The translations under genes were made by a program, and so were the position numbers. The notes below the pieces were generated by a model, which was not told the origin of the DNA, ran no database searches, and saw only the letters and a program-made list of their open reading frames with translations. Below, one piece after another: positions 8,573 to 16,743 of a stretch of 32,125 nt of DNA. Each line of letters begins with the position of its first letter. Position 1 is the first letter of the stretch. The DNA lies in NCBI GenBank assembly GCA_002423025.1, contig DIUN01000002.1:1-32125 (forward strand). Direction: 5' to 3'. This stretch comes from Sphingomonadales bacterium UBA6157. GTDB taxonomy: Bacteria; Pseudomonadota; Alphaproteobacteria; Sphingomonadales; Sphingomonadaceae.

Positions 8573-9775
8573 ATGGCGGAAACCCAGGGCGACCCCACGG
8601 CCATCAAGCTTGAGGCGCCGATCGCCATTGCGCCCATCGCCCCGTCCAAGGCGGCCGGGCTGGTGCCGCTGAGCACCGAGCAGGTGAGCGCACTCGATGC
8701 GCGGGTGGAGGCCTTTATCGATGCGCTGGTCGCCGAGGATGCCGCCAGCCCCGAGTTCGGCAAGAAGGTCGACCAGCTGACCAATCTTGGCGCCCGCGAA
8801 ATCGCCGAGGCCGCAGGGCAATCCAACCGCTTCCTCGATCGCCCAGTGCGCGCCATGGACAAGGACACCGGCATCGGTGCCGACCTGACCCAGCTGCGCG
8901 CCACCATCGAGGACCTCGACCCTTCGACCAAGGGCGACCTGATGACCAAGCGCAAGCTGTTCGGCATCATCCCTTTTGGCGGCAACCGGCTGCGCGGCTA
9001 TTTTGACAGCTACAAGTCCGCCCAGTCCCACATCTCGGCGATTCTCGGCCGCCTCAAGGACGGCAAGGACGAACTGCTCCACGACAACGCCGCCATCGAC
9101 CAGGAGCGCACCAACCTCTGGACTGCCATGGGCAAGCTGGAGCAGATGGTGCACGTGTCCAAGGCGCTGGATGGCAAGCTGGAAGCCAAGGCGACCGAGC
9201 TGGATTACACCGACCCGGCCAAGGCCAAGGCGATCCGCGAGACAGCGCTGTTCTATGTCCGCCAGCGCACCACCGATCTGCTCACCCAGCTCGCCGTGAG
9301 CGTCCAGGGCTATCTGGCGCTCGATCTCGTCAAGAAGAACAATGTCGAGCTTGTGAAGGGCGTCGATCGCGCCTCCACCACCACGGTGGCCGCGCTACGC
9401 ACCGCCGTGACCGTGGCGCAGGCGCTCACCAACCAGCGCATGGTGCTGGACCAGATCGGCGCGCTCAACACCACCACCGCCAACATGATCGATTCGACCG
9501 GCGAGTTGCTCAAGACGCAGACAGCCCGCATCCATGAGCAGGCCGCCGCCAGCACCATTCCGCTCGAAACCCTGCAGCGCGCCTTCCAGAACATCTACAC
9601 GACCATGGACGCCATCGACGCCTTCAAGCTCAAGGCGCTCGATTCGATGAAGACGACGGTGGAGACCCTCTCCAGCGAAGTCGAGAAGAGCCACGGCTAT
9701 ATCGCCCGCGCCGAAGGCCAGGCCCAGGCGCAGATCGAGAACCGCGGCAGCTCACCGTTTGAAGCCATCGCCTGA
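8573..9775 (+). CDS. TelA/KlaA family protein (toxic anion resistance family)
   Basis: This 400-residue, soluble, mostly helical protein resembles the TelA/KlaA/YaaN family. It shows long amphipathic helices, the conserved DLDPSTKGDLMTKRKLFGII block (residues about 117-137), a central basic turn FGGNRLRGYFDSYKSAQSHI, and helices that could form coiled coils. The family was named from tellurite resistance plasmids but its biochemical role is unclear; membrane- or envelope-stress functions have been suggested. I chose the ATG at 8573 (GGAG 9 bases upstream); an ATG at 8558 would add 5 residues. The stop overlaps the ATG of the next gene (TGATG). The pairing with an XpaC-like membrane protein matches the xpaC-yaaN order of Bacillus, which supports both calls. 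Confidence 0.85.
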   Translation: MAETQGDPTAIKLEAPIAIAPIAPSKAAGLVPLSTEQVSALDARVEAFIDALVAEDAASPEFGKKVDQLTNLGAREIAEAAGQSNRFLDRPVRAMDKDTGIGADLTQLRATIEDLDPSTKGDLMTKRKLFGIIPFGGNRLRGYFDSYKSAQSHISAILGRLKDGKDELLHDNAAIDQERTNLWTAMGKLEQMVHVSKALDGKLEAKATELDYTDPAKAKAIRETALFYVRQRTTDLLTQLAVSVQGYLALDLVKKNNVELVKGVDRASTTTVAALRTAVTVAQALTNQRMVLDQIGALNTTTANMIDSTGELLKTQTARIHEQAAASTIPLETLQRAFQNIYTTMDAIDAFKLKALDSMKTTVETLSSEVEKSHGYIARAEGQAQAQIENRGSSPFEAIA

Positions 9776-10506
9776 TGGCCGATCCGGGCGATATCCTGGC
9801 CCGCAACGAGACGCGGCTGGAGCGGCTGGCACAAGGCGAGGCTGCCCAGCGCGCCCGCGCCCGCCGCCGCGCCCGGCAAGCTGCCACCGCCGGCAAGCGG
9901 CTGGCGCGCGGCGGCGGCACGGCAGCCGCGATCATCGTCGGGATCATCCTCTGGGGCCTCATCATCGGCCCGATCGGCACCGGCGTACTGCTCGTCGCCA
10001 TCCTGCTCGGTACCCTGGCGGTGCTCGCTGCCGCCCTGTGGAGCCCCGCCGTGCCCGAGCCGCGCCAGCTTGGCGATGCCCCGCCCGCTGCGCTGCCAGC
10101 CGCCACCGAGGCCTGGCTTGATCGCCAGCGCCGCGCCCTGCCGGCGCTCGCCGCCCCGCAAGTCGATGCCATCAGCGCCCGGCTGGCGACTCTGGAAGAA
10201 CAACTGGCGCGCGTGCCGGCGGCGGACCCGGTGGCGCAGGACCTCACCCGCCTGCTCGGCCGCCATCTGCCGGAGCTGGTGGAACGCTACACCCGCGTGC
10301 CCCAGGACCAGCGCGCACGCACCATAGATACCGATGGCCGGACCATTGAAACGACACTGGTGGATGGCCTGCGCGTGGTGGAGGCCGAACTGGGCCGCGC
10401 CTCGGACACGCTGGCCGCCGCAGACCGCGATGCGCTGCTCGTGCAAGGCAAGTTCCTCGAGAGCCGCTATACTGCCCCGGCCGACCCGCTGACGTCCCCG
10501 AAGTAA
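9775..10506 (+). CDS. XpaC-like membrane protein (partner of TelA)
   Basis: This 243-residue protein has a very basic N-terminal tail (residues about 24-45, Arg/Ala-rich), two adjacent membrane helices (about 49-66 and 70-88), and a cytoplasmic, predicted helical domain to the end. The ERYTRVPQDQR segment near 170 is followed by a long helix. The architecture of paired helices followed by a helical domain, directly after a TelA gene, is that of the XpaC family. That family was named for 5-bromo-4-chloroindolyl phosphate hydrolysis, an activity that is probably indirect. The 1-bp overlap with telA (TGATG) argues for a complex of TelA with this membrane anchor. The family assignment rests on architecture and context because sequence identity is too low to judge by eye. 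Confidence 0.65.
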   Translation: MADPGDILARNETRLERLAQGEAAQRARARRRARQAATAGKRLARGGGTAAAIIVGIILWGLIIGPIGTGVLLVAILLGTLAVLAAALWSPAVPEPRQLGDAPPAALPAATEAWLDRQRRALPALAAPQVDAISARLATLEEQLARVPAADPVAQDLTRLLGRHLPELVERYTRVPQDQRARTIDTDGRTIETTLVDGLRVVEAELGRASDTLAAADRDALLVQGKFLESRYTAPADPLTSPK

Positions 10507-10556
10507 GCTGTCCTCCCGACGAACGCCGAGACCCGGCTTGCTGGCGCGGCGGCACG

Positions 10557-10595
10557 AAAAAGCCCTGCCGCACCACGGGATGCAGCAGGGCCTTT
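10557..10595 (-). terminator. Rho-independent terminator of the lipoprotein gene, possibly bidirectional
   Basis: GCCCTGC (10562-10568) pairs with GCAGGGC (10585-10591) around a 16-base loop. On the minus strand the stem is followed by TTTTT (plus-strand A's at 10557-10561), directly downstream of the lipoprotein stop at 10610. On the plus strand the stem is followed by CTTTG, which is weaker but may also end the telA/xpaC transcript. Confidence 0.75.
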
Positions 10596-10609
10596 GATGT
10601 TCGAACCGC

Positions 10610-10879
10610 TTACTCTGCCGCGGGCGCTGCTGCTGGCGCAGCCATATCCGCAGCCGGCGCTTCAGCGGGAGCCTCAGCCGGCGCTTCCGCAGTCGCCTCA
10701 GCGGCCACAGCCTCGCCTTCCATCGGCATCGCAGCCTCGGCTTCTGCCGGTGCGGCCGCCTCCACAACCGTGGCGGTATCAGCGGCTGCGGCAGCTTCTG
10801 CCTCAGCCTTGGTCTTGCCGCATGCGGTCAGCAGCAGCGTGGCGGCAGCAATGGCGACAATGGTCGTGGTGGTGCGCAT
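10610..10879 (-). CDS. Small Ala/Glu/Pro-rich lipoprotein
   Basis: This 89-residue protein has a clear lipoprotein signal: a short basic start (MRTT), a hydrophobic stretch and the lipobox LLTAC with Cys20. The mature part is almost entirely Ala, Glu and Pro with little else, including a three-fold EAPA repeat near residues 66-78, and looks disordered. It should be lipid-anchored in the periplasm or outer membrane. No enzymatic domain is visible and no family is recognised. The ATG at 10879 is preceded by a strong GGAGGGGGAA. A weak promoter candidate (TTCGCT, 17 bp, TATCCT; 10933-10961 on the minus strand) lies just upstream, in the 101-bp gap after dapE, so it may be transcribed on its own. 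Confidence 0.8.
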   Translation of the reverse strand: MRTTTTIVAIAAATLLLTACGKTKAEAEAAAAADTATVVEAAAPAEAEAAMPMEGEAVAAEATAEAPAEAPAEAPAADMAAPAAAPAAE

Positions 10880-10980
10880 GATGAGTTCCCCCTCCAGTCC
10901 GCAGCGCCGGATGGGCACTGGCACAGAGGCTCAGGATATCACGCAGCCCGGGGAAAGCGAATCCCTTTGCGCGTTACCGT

Positions 10981-12138
10981 TCAGTCGGCAAAAACCCGCT
11001 GCAGGACGCCATCATAGATCTCGGTGAGCGCCAATATGTCCGCCACGCTCGCCGTCTCGTCGATCTTGTGCATCGAAGCGCCTGGCAGCCCAAACTCCAC
11101 CACCGGGCATAGCCGCCGGATGAAGCGCGCATCGGAGGTGCCGCCGCTGGTCGATAGCTCCGGCGTGCGACCCGTCACCGCCGTAACGGCTTCCGCGATG
11201 GTGCTCGAAAGCGCACCCGGCGCGGTCAGGAAGGCCTCGCCCGAAATCTTGACGATCACTTCGGCATTGGAGGCATGGGCATCCACCGTCTCGCGAATCC
11301 AGGCTTCCAGCTCGGCGCCCCTGTGGCGATCATTGAAACGGATGTTGAGCCGCGCCCGCGCCAGCGCCGGGATGACGTTGGTCGCCGGGTTGCCGACGCT
11401 GATGTCGGTCACTTCCAGGTTCGAGGACTGGAACCAGTCCGTGCCCTCATCGAGCACACGCGCCTTGAGCGCCGCCAGGATGCTCACCAGCGGCGTGATC
11501 GGGTTGAGCGCCCGGTCCGGGTAGGCGACATGGCCCTGCGCGCCCATCACGGTGATCCAGGCGTTCACCGAGCCACGCCGGCCGATCTTGATCATGTCCC
11601 CAAGCAGCTTCGCCGAAGTCGGCTCGCCGACAAGGCAGGCATCGGGCACAAGGTCATGGGCCTCCAGCCAATCGAGCATCGGCGCGGTGCCATGGGTCGC
11701 CGGGCCTTCCTCATCACCGGTGATGATGAAGCTGAGCCGACCGGGGCGGCCGCGCTGCACATGGCGGGCGCTGGCTGCCACGAACGCCGCGATGGCGCCC
11801 TTCATGTCGGCTGCGCCGCGGCCCACCACCTGGCCATCGGCGATCAACGCCTCGAACGGCGCGACACTCCAGGCCTTCTGGTCCCCCGTCGGCACCACAT
11901 CGGTATGGCCGGCAAAGGCAAAATGCGGCGCGCCGCTGCCGATGGTGGCGACAAGATTGTCCACCGGGCCATCGGGAGCCGCGCCAAAGCGCAGGCGATG
12001 CACGGAAAAGCCCAGCGCCTCGAGCGCACCGGCCAGCACGTCCTGTGCGCCCTCATCCTCCGGCGTCACACTCGGGCAGCGGATCAACGCCTGGGTAAGC
12101 GCGACAGGATCAACCGCCGCGACAAGCCTGTGCGCCAT
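10981..12138 (-). CDS. dapE: Succinyl-diaminopimelate desuccinylase
   Basis: DapE hydrolyses N-succinyl-LL-diaminopimelate to LL-DAP and succinate in lysine and peptidoglycan precursor synthesis. The 385-residue M20-family metalloenzyme shows AGHTDVVPTGD (His78, Asp80), GAADMKGAIAAF with Asp111, the GDEEG pair near residues 142-145 (catalytic Glu and metal ligand), and EFGLPGASMHKIDE near 352 with the last metal His. The ATG at 12138 was preferred because the upstream frame, which runs on to 12294, lies inside the DUF1499 gene. It begins 2 bp after the DUF1499 stop, so it belongs to the rpmH-to-dapE run. Among M20 relatives the best fit is DapE, given the GDEEGPATHGT and NLVATIG motifs. Confidence 0.94.
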   Translation of the reverse strand: MAHRLVAAVDPVALTQALIRCPSVTPEDEGAQDVLAGALEALGFSVHRLRFGAAPDGPVDNLVATIGSGAPHFAFAGHTDVVPTGDQKAWSVAPFEALIADGQVVGRGAADMKGAIAAFVAASARHVQRGRPGRLSFIITGDEEGPATHGTAPMLDWLEAHDLVPDACLVGEPTSAKLLGDMIKIGRRGSVNAWITVMGAQGHVAYPDRALNPITPLVSILAALKARVLDEGTDWFQSSNLEVTDISVGNPATNVIPALARARLNIRFNDRHRGAELEAWIRETVDAHASNAEVIVKISGEAFLTAPGALSSTIAEAVTAVTGRTPELSTSGGTSDARFIRRLCPVVEFGLPGASMHKIDETASVADILALTEIYDGVLQRVFAD

Positions 12139-12140
12139 GG

Positions 12141-12860
12141 TCAGCCGCGCAGCCGCGCCAGATAATCGCTGATCCGCTTGGCGTTGACGCCCAGATCGCC
12201 CTGCCCGACCCGGGACTTGGAGCGCACATCGACACGCGTGCCGGTGCCTTCCGCTGTCAGCCGGATGACGACATCGTCCTTGAAGCCCCACCACGGCACA
12301 GTATCCGTCGCCTCGATACGGCCAGCTGCGGCATCCACGGCCACGATCTCCCAGCCCATGGCGCGCGCCGCGGCCTCGGCACGCGGGAAGACGGCCTCCG
12401 GCGCTTCAGGCAGCAGCAGCGGCGCAAGGTCAGGATAGCCGGCCTTCTGCTGGCCGGCGATGGCCGGATCATAGGTGACAGGATTGGTGTTCGGCCCGCG
12501 CAATGTTGGCGTGATCGCCACGAACGCCGGCGGATTGGCGGTATCGGTGGTGATGTCATGGATCGGCGGCACGCCGCTGGCCCCCACCACGATCGCCACC
12601 GGCACGATGATGCCGGCGAGCCCGGCTGCGCTGGCCACCAGCGAGAGAATCTTGCCACGACGGCGCAGCAGCGCCACCAGGCTGAGGATGCCGCCAACAC
12701 CCGAAACGGCAGCGCCGACCACAAAGGTCAGCAGACCGGCCTGCCAGCCGACCACGCCAAAATTGATCAGCGGGCCGGCGAGCAGTACGGCCAGGGCTGC
12801 CACGATGGTGACAATGGCGATGCGGCGGGACCAGGGATAAGGGTTCGAAGCAGTCGACAT
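12141..12860 (-). CDS. DUF1499 family membrane protein
   Basis: This 239-residue protein has three hydrophobic segments (about 15-37, 40-65 and 70-93) followed by a soluble DUF1499-like domain. That domain shows PWWGFKDDVVIRLTAEG near 188 and SRVGQGDLGVNAKRI near 215, the most recognisable part of the family. The family function is unknown; members are often found with housekeeping genes in alphaproteobacteria. The ATG is at 12860. It sits 34 bp after the GST-like gene and 2 bp before dapE, in one direction, so it probably shares their transcript. The soluble part probably faces the periplasm if the three helices span in the usual way, but topology is not certain. Confidence 0.8.
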   Translation of the reverse strand: MSTASNPYPWSRRIAIVTIVAALAVLLAGPLINFGVVGWQAGLLTFVVGAAVSGVGGILSLVALLRRRGKILSLVASAAGLAGIIVPVAIVVGASGVPPIHDITTDTANPPAFVAITPTLRGPNTNPVTYDPAIAGQQKAGYPDLAPLLLPEAPEAVFPRAEAAARAMGWEIVAVDAAAGRIEATDTVPWWGFKDDVVIRLTAEGTGTRVDVRSKSRVGQGDLGVNAKRISDYLARLRG

Positions 12861-12894
12861 GGGCAGAAAGGCTCCTTCAGGCGCGGACCGGGCT

Positions 12895-13566
12895 TCAGAC
12901 CGGAACGCCGCCGGGCACGGGATAGCGGTCGAACGGGAAGGTTTCAGCTTTTGCGTCCGCTGTCCATTCCTGCATCCAGGGGTGCGCCAGCATCGCGGCG
13001 ATATAGGCGCGTGAAACCGCGCTCACCGGCAAGCCATAGGTGGCGATACGGTGCACGACGGGCGCATACATGACATCGGCGGCGCTGAATGGCCCGAACA
13101 GGAACGGCTCGCCCAGCGGCGCGCCATGCTGCTCGCGGGCTTCGCTCCACAGCGCATCGATGCGCGCGACATTGGCGATTACCGCTTCGCTCGGCACAAA
13201 ATCCGGGAAGCGCTCCTTGAGGTTCATCGGACAGGCAAGGCGCAGCGGCTGGAAACCGGCGTGCATCTCGGCCGACATGGCATAGGCCAGCGCGCGCGGC
13301 GCCGGGTCCCGCGGCCAGAAGCGATCATGGCCGCCCTTGTCGGCGAGCCAGAGGATGATCGCCATGCTGTCCCAGATCGCCAGCGGGCCATCCCACAGCA
13401 CCGGCACCTGCCGCGAGGGCATCTCGGTGCGCGAGGCGCCGCTCATCCACTCGGGCGTGTCCATTGGCACGACGCTGGTGGTGAACGGCAGGCCCGAAAG
13501 CTTGGCCGCCAGCCAGCCGCGCAGCGACCAGCTCGAATAGGCCTTGTTGCCGATGATCAGTCTCAT
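12895..13566 (-). CDS. Glutathione S-transferase family protein
   Basis: This 223-residue protein has the thioredoxin-like GST N-terminal domain: MRLIIGNKAYSSWSLRGW with candidate active-site Ser residues at 11-12 and 14, then PSRQVPVLWDG near 50 with the cis-proline and WDSMAIILWLAD supplying the Ser that binds the glutathione gamma-glutamyl group. An all-helical C-terminal domain with FLFGPFSAADVMYAPVV near 155 carries the conserved N-capping SxxD motif. It probably conjugates or reduces small electrophiles with glutathione in the cytoplasm; the substrate is unknown. Its ATG overlaps the engB stop (ATGA), placing it in the rpmH-yidC-engB operon, which is not its usual context. Confidence 0.87.
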   Translation of the reverse strand: MRLIIGNKAYSSWSLRGWLAAKLSGLPFTTSVVPMDTPEWMSGASRTEMPSRQVPVLWDGPLAIWDSMAIILWLADKGGHDRFWPRDPAPRALAYAMSAEMHAGFQPLRLACPMNLKERFPDFVPSEAVIANVARIDALWSEAREQHGAPLGEPFLFGPFSAADVMYAPVVHRIATYGLPVSAVSRAYIAAMLAHPWMQEWTADAKAETFPFDRYPVPGGVPV

Positions 13567-14291
13567 GCGCGCAGCCCTCCCCGTCCGTCAGTGGCAGCTG
13601 ATACCACGGCGGCGCGAAGTTCCGGAATTCCGAAGCCGGTTTCGGCCGAAGTGGCGATGACATCGGGGTGCGCCGCGACATGGGTGCGGGCCTTGGCCTC
13701 GATCGCGGCAACGGTGGCGGCCAGCGCAGTCGGCTTGATCTTGTCGGACTTGGTCAGCACCAGCTGGTAGCTCACCGCCGCCTTGTCGAGCATGGACATA
13801 ATCTCCAGATCGACAGGCTTGAGGCCGTGCCGGGCATCGATGAGCACCAGAACGCGCTTGAGCACGACGCGGCCGCGCAGATAATCCCAGATCAGCCGCT
13901 TCCAGCGCGCCACGAGGTCCTTCGGCGCCTCGGCATAGCCATAGCCGGGCATATCGACGAGGCGCAGGCTGCGCGGCTCACCGACATCGAAGATGTTGAG
14001 CTCCTGGGTGCGCCCCGGCGTGTTGGAGGCGCGCGCCAGCCCCTGCCGCCCGGTGAGCGCATTGAGCAGCGAGGACTTGCCGACATTGGAGCGCCCGGCA
14101 AAGGCGATCTCGGACACATCCGGCGGCGGCAGGAACTGCAATTCGGGCGCCGAGAGCCGGAACTCGACAGGGCCGGCAAAGATGCGCCGGGCCGTCTCGA
14201 TGTCCCAGGCGCGGCGCTTCAGCTCTGCCGGGTCCGGCGCCTGGTCGAGGGGGGCCTCGCCCTCGGGGAAGTCTATGGGGTCCATGCTCAT
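13563..14291 (-). CDS. engB: Ribosome biogenesis GTPase EngB/YihA
   Basis: EngB is a TrmE-Era-type GTPase needed for 50S subunit assembly. The 242-residue protein has G1 GRSNVGKS (66-73), G2 TPGRTQ (91-96), G3 DMPG (113-116), G4 TKSD (180-183) and a G5-like TSAETG near 213. An N-terminal extension of about 40 residues precedes the GTPase core and is common in alphaproteobacteria. The ATG at 14291 overlaps the yidC stop (ATGA), and an alternative ATG at 14285 is two codons in. Coding potential upstream of 14291 in this frame is an antisense-like run inside yidC and was excluded. The close linkage with yidC matches many alphaproteobacteria. Confidence 0.95.
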   Translation of the reverse strand: MSMDPIDFPEGEAPLDQAPDPAELKRRAWDIETARRIFAGPVEFRLSAPELQFLPPPDVSEIAFAGRSNVGKSSLLNALTGRQGLARASNTPGRTQELNIFDVGEPRSLRLVDMPGYGYAEAPKDLVARWKRLIWDYLRGRVVLKRVLVLIDARHGLKPVDLEIMSMLDKAAVSYQLVLTKSDKIKPTALAATVAAIEAKARTHVAAHPDVIATSAETGFGIPELRAAVVSAATDGRGGLRA

Positions 14292-16111
14292 TTTGTGCGC
14301 GGCTTCGGTTTGCGTGGCGGCTTGGCCGTGGCGCCAGTGCTGGTTGCGGTCTTGGTCGCGGCGACCGTCACGGTCTCCGCCGAGGGCGGCGTGGCGGGCA
14401 TCGGATACTTGCGCAGCATGTACCATTGCTGCCCGATCGAAACGAGGTTGTTGACCGTCCAGTAGAGCTGCAAGCCGGCGGCGAACGGCGCCATGATGAA
14501 CATGAACATCCAGGGCATGATCGCAAACACCTGCTTCTGCACAGGGTCCAGCGGGGTGGGATTCATGCGCTGCTGAAGCCACATCGTCACGCCGAGCAGA
14601 ATCGGCAACACGCCCAGCGCGATGAACGATGGCGGCTGCCAGGGGATCAGACCGAAGAGGTTGAGCGGCGTCAGCGGATCCGGCGCGGAGAGATCCTTGA
14701 TCCAAAGCGCGAACGGCTGGTGGCGCATCTCGGTGGAGATCAGCAGCGTCTTGTAGAGCGCGTAGAAAATCGGGATCTGCAGAACCAGCGGCAGGCAGCC
14801 GGCGAGCGGATTGACCTTCTCGGTCTTGTAGAGCGTCATCATCTCCTGCTGGGCACGCAGCTTGTCGTCCTTGAAGCGCTCCTGGATGGCCTTCATGCGC
14901 GGCGCCACGATGCGCATCTTGGCCATCGACTCATATTGCTTGTTGGCGATGGGAAAGAGCAGCGCCCGCACGATGATGGTAAGGCCGATGATGGCGAGGC
15001 CGAAGTTGCCGGTGAAACGGAAGAGCCAGTCCAGCAGCTTGAAGATCGGCTGGGCGATGATTTCGAACCAGCCCCAGCTTACGGCCTTGTCGAGGCGCGT
15101 GATGCCATAATCAGCCATATAGCGATCGAGCAGCTTCACTTCCTTGGCACCGGCAAACAGCCGCACGGTCACGTCGCTCACCTTGCCGGCGGGCACGTTG
15201 ACCGGCCCGGCAAGATAATCGGCCTGGAACTGGTCCCCCGGAGCAGCGGCAAAGCGCGCAGCAATATTGGCCTTCTGGTCCGGCACGATGGCGGCGAGCC
15301 AGTATTTCTCGGTCATCCCCAGCCAGCCGCCGGTGCTGGTGAAGCTCTGCGGACCATCGTCGCGCAGGTCCTCGAAGCCCAGATCGCTGTCCTTCAGCAC
15401 GCCGCCAAGCACGCCGAGCGGTCCGACGTGCATGTTGAAGGCGTTCTTCTCCTTGCCCTCGCCAAGCCGCGAGACAAGACCCCAAGGCTGGACAACCATA
15501 GGCGCGGCGCTGGCATTGCGAACGCGCTGGCGGACGGTGAAGAGGAAATCCTTGTCCACCGCCACGACCTGCTCGAAAGTGATGCCGGCCGGATTTGTCC
15601 AGCTTAGCGTCACCGGCGTCTCGGGCGTCAGGCGCGGCACGCTGGCCGTCCACACCGCATCGGCCGGCGGCGCACCGGCGCCAGACCAGCCGAACTGGCT
15701 GAAATAGGCATCAAGCGCACCGCTTGGGCTGAACAGGCGGATCGGCGGCGAGCTGGCCGCCAGTTCCTGCCGATATGTCGTGAGCACCAGATCATCGAAG
15801 CGCGCGCCGATGAGGTTGATCGAGCCCTTTAGACGCGGCGTATCGATGGCGACGCGCGGGCTGCGGGCCAGCACGCGGGCATGATCGGCGATGGGCGCGG
15901 GCGCGCCGGCCGAGACGGCAGCCGGGGCCGCCGTGCCGGGCACCGGCGCTGCTGCACCTGGAGCGGGCGCAGTAGCAGGCGCGGGCGCCGCCACCTTGGC
16001 CACATCCGGCTCGGGCGCCGGGAAATAGCGTTCACTCATGAACGTCCAGCCGAGCAGCACCACTGCGGAGAGAATGATGGCAACAAGCATGTTGCGGTTA
16101 TCTTGGGTCAC
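14288..16111 (-). CDS. yidC: Membrane protein insertase YidC
   Basis: YidC inserts and folds inner-membrane proteins, alone or with SecYEG. The 607-residue protein shows the full Gram-negative layout. An N-terminal membrane helix (about 8-24, LVAIILSAVVLLGWTF) leads to a Pro/Ala-rich periplasmic linker (about 31-72), and a large periplasmic beta domain follows. The Oxa1-like C-terminal core with five helices starts near residue 350. The conserved Arg in the IIVRALLFP helix (near 388) marks the hydrophilic groove that contacts substrates. The C-terminal tail is basic (PPRKPKPRTK), as expected for ribosome contact. It lies 63 bp after yidD, and that gap contains a short hairpin (GCGCAG/CTGCGC, 16134-16148). 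Confidence 0.97.
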   Translation of the reverse strand: MTQDNRNMLVAIILSAVVLLGWTFMSERYFPAPEPDVAKVAAPAPATAPAPGAAAPVPGTAAPAAVSAGAPAPIADHARVLARSPRVAIDTPRLKGSINLIGARFDDLVLTTYRQELAASSPPIRLFSPSGALDAYFSQFGWSGAGAPPADAVWTASVPRLTPETPVTLSWTNPAGITFEQVVAVDKDFLFTVRQRVRNASAAPMVVQPWGLVSRLGEGKEKNAFNMHVGPLGVLGGVLKDSDLGFEDLRDDGPQSFTSTGGWLGMTEKYWLAAIVPDQKANIAARFAAAPGDQFQADYLAGPVNVPAGKVSDVTVRLFAGAKEVKLLDRYMADYGITRLDKAVSWGWFEIIAQPIFKLLDWLFRFTGNFGLAIIGLTIIVRALLFPIANKQYESMAKMRIVAPRMKAIQERFKDDKLRAQQEMMTLYKTEKVNPLAGCLPLVLQIPIFYALYKTLLISTEMRHQPFALWIKDLSAPDPLTPLNLFGLIPWQPPSFIALGVLPILLGVTMWLQQRMNPTPLDPVQKQVFAIMPWMFMFIMAPFAAGLQLYWTVNNLVSIGQQWYMLRKYPMPATPPSAETVTVAATKTATSTGATAKPPRKPKPRTK

Positions 16112-16174
16112 GGTCTCTCTTCTCGGTCGATTGGCGCAGCGGCTGCGCGGCGATTGCAGCCGGGCTATAGCGGC

Positions 16175-16408
16175 TTAGGGCACCGGGTCATAGCCCGATG
16201 CGCCCCATGGGTGACAGCGGCCGATCCGCCGCACCGCCAACCACAAACCCTTCACCGGCCCATGGCGCTGGAGCGCCTCTACGGCATAGGCCGAACAGGT
16301 CGGCGAATAGCGGCAGCTGGGTGGCAGGAGCGGCGAGAGGAAGCGCTGGTAAAGCCGAATCGGCGCGATCAGGGCCGTCGCCAGCACGGTGGCGATTCGG
16401 CCGCTCAT
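16175..16408 (-). CDS. yidD: Membrane protein insertion efficiency factor YidD
   Basis: YidD is a small inner-membrane-associated protein that helps YidC-dependent insertion. The 77-residue sequence has the family signature: an amphipathic N-terminal helix (LIAPIRLYQRFLSPLLPP), CRYSPTCSAYAVEAL with conserved cysteines near residues 32 and 38, and a C-terminal GRCHPWGASGYDPVP with a third cysteine near 64. Length is typical (70-85). The ATG at 16408 overlaps the rnpA stop (ATGA), so it is translated with rnpA. This rpmH-rnpA-yidD-yidC order is near-universal in Gram-negative bacteria. Confidence 0.96.
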   Translation of the reverse strand: MSGRIATVLATALIAPIRLYQRFLSPLLPPSCRYSPTCSAYAVEALQRHGPVKGLWLAVRRIGRCHPWGASGYDPVP

Positions 16409-16743
16409 GAGGCGATCTTGCCCAGCGCCTTGCCGAGATCCGCCTCCAGCCGGGCAAACTCCAGCTCGATGCCTCCCTGGCGACCGATGAGGATGTGGTC
16501 CGCTCCGGCCAGCCCATGCTCGGGCAGCAAGGCCCTCGCCAACGCCCGGAAGCGCCGCTTCATGCGGTTGCGCACCACGGCGTTGCCGATTTTCTTGGTG
16601 ACGGTGTAGCCGGCGCGCATTGCCGGGCTCTCATCGCCGCGGGGACGCACCAGCAGGATGAAGCCGGGCGTCACCACGCGCCGGCCCTTGTTGGCAGCGA
16701 GATAATCGCGCCGGAGCCTGACGGTCTCCAGCGACAGGCTCAG
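16405..16743 (-). CDS. rnpA: Ribonuclease P protein component, probable CTG start
   Basis: RnpA is the protein subunit of RNase P, which matures the 5' ends of tRNAs. The C-terminal part is unmistakable: KKIGNAVVRNRMKRRFRAL carries the RNR motif. The first possible standard start is a GTG at 16677, giving only 90 residues and losing a family-typical N-terminus. The frame upstream of that GTG reads LRRDYLAANKGRRVVTPGF, which clearly is RnpA, and continues to the rpmH stop with no ATG, GTG or TTG. I therefore placed the start at a CTG (16741-16743) that overlaps the rpmH TGA (CTGA), giving 112 residues, close to the usual 110-125. AAGAAG in rpmH, 8 bases upstream, could serve as ribosome-binding site. 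CTGs at 16737 and 16731 are alternatives. Confidence 0.85.
   Translation of the reverse strand: MSLSLETVRLRRDYLAANKGRRVVTPGFILLVRPRGDESPAMRAGYTVTKKIGNAVVRNRMKRRFRALARALLPEHGLAGADHILIGRQGGIELEFARLEADLGKALGKIAS

Noticed and set aside
15911..16021. Repeat-like Pro/Ala-rich sequence as a tandem repeat
   Set aside because: It codes for the known flexible linker of YidC.
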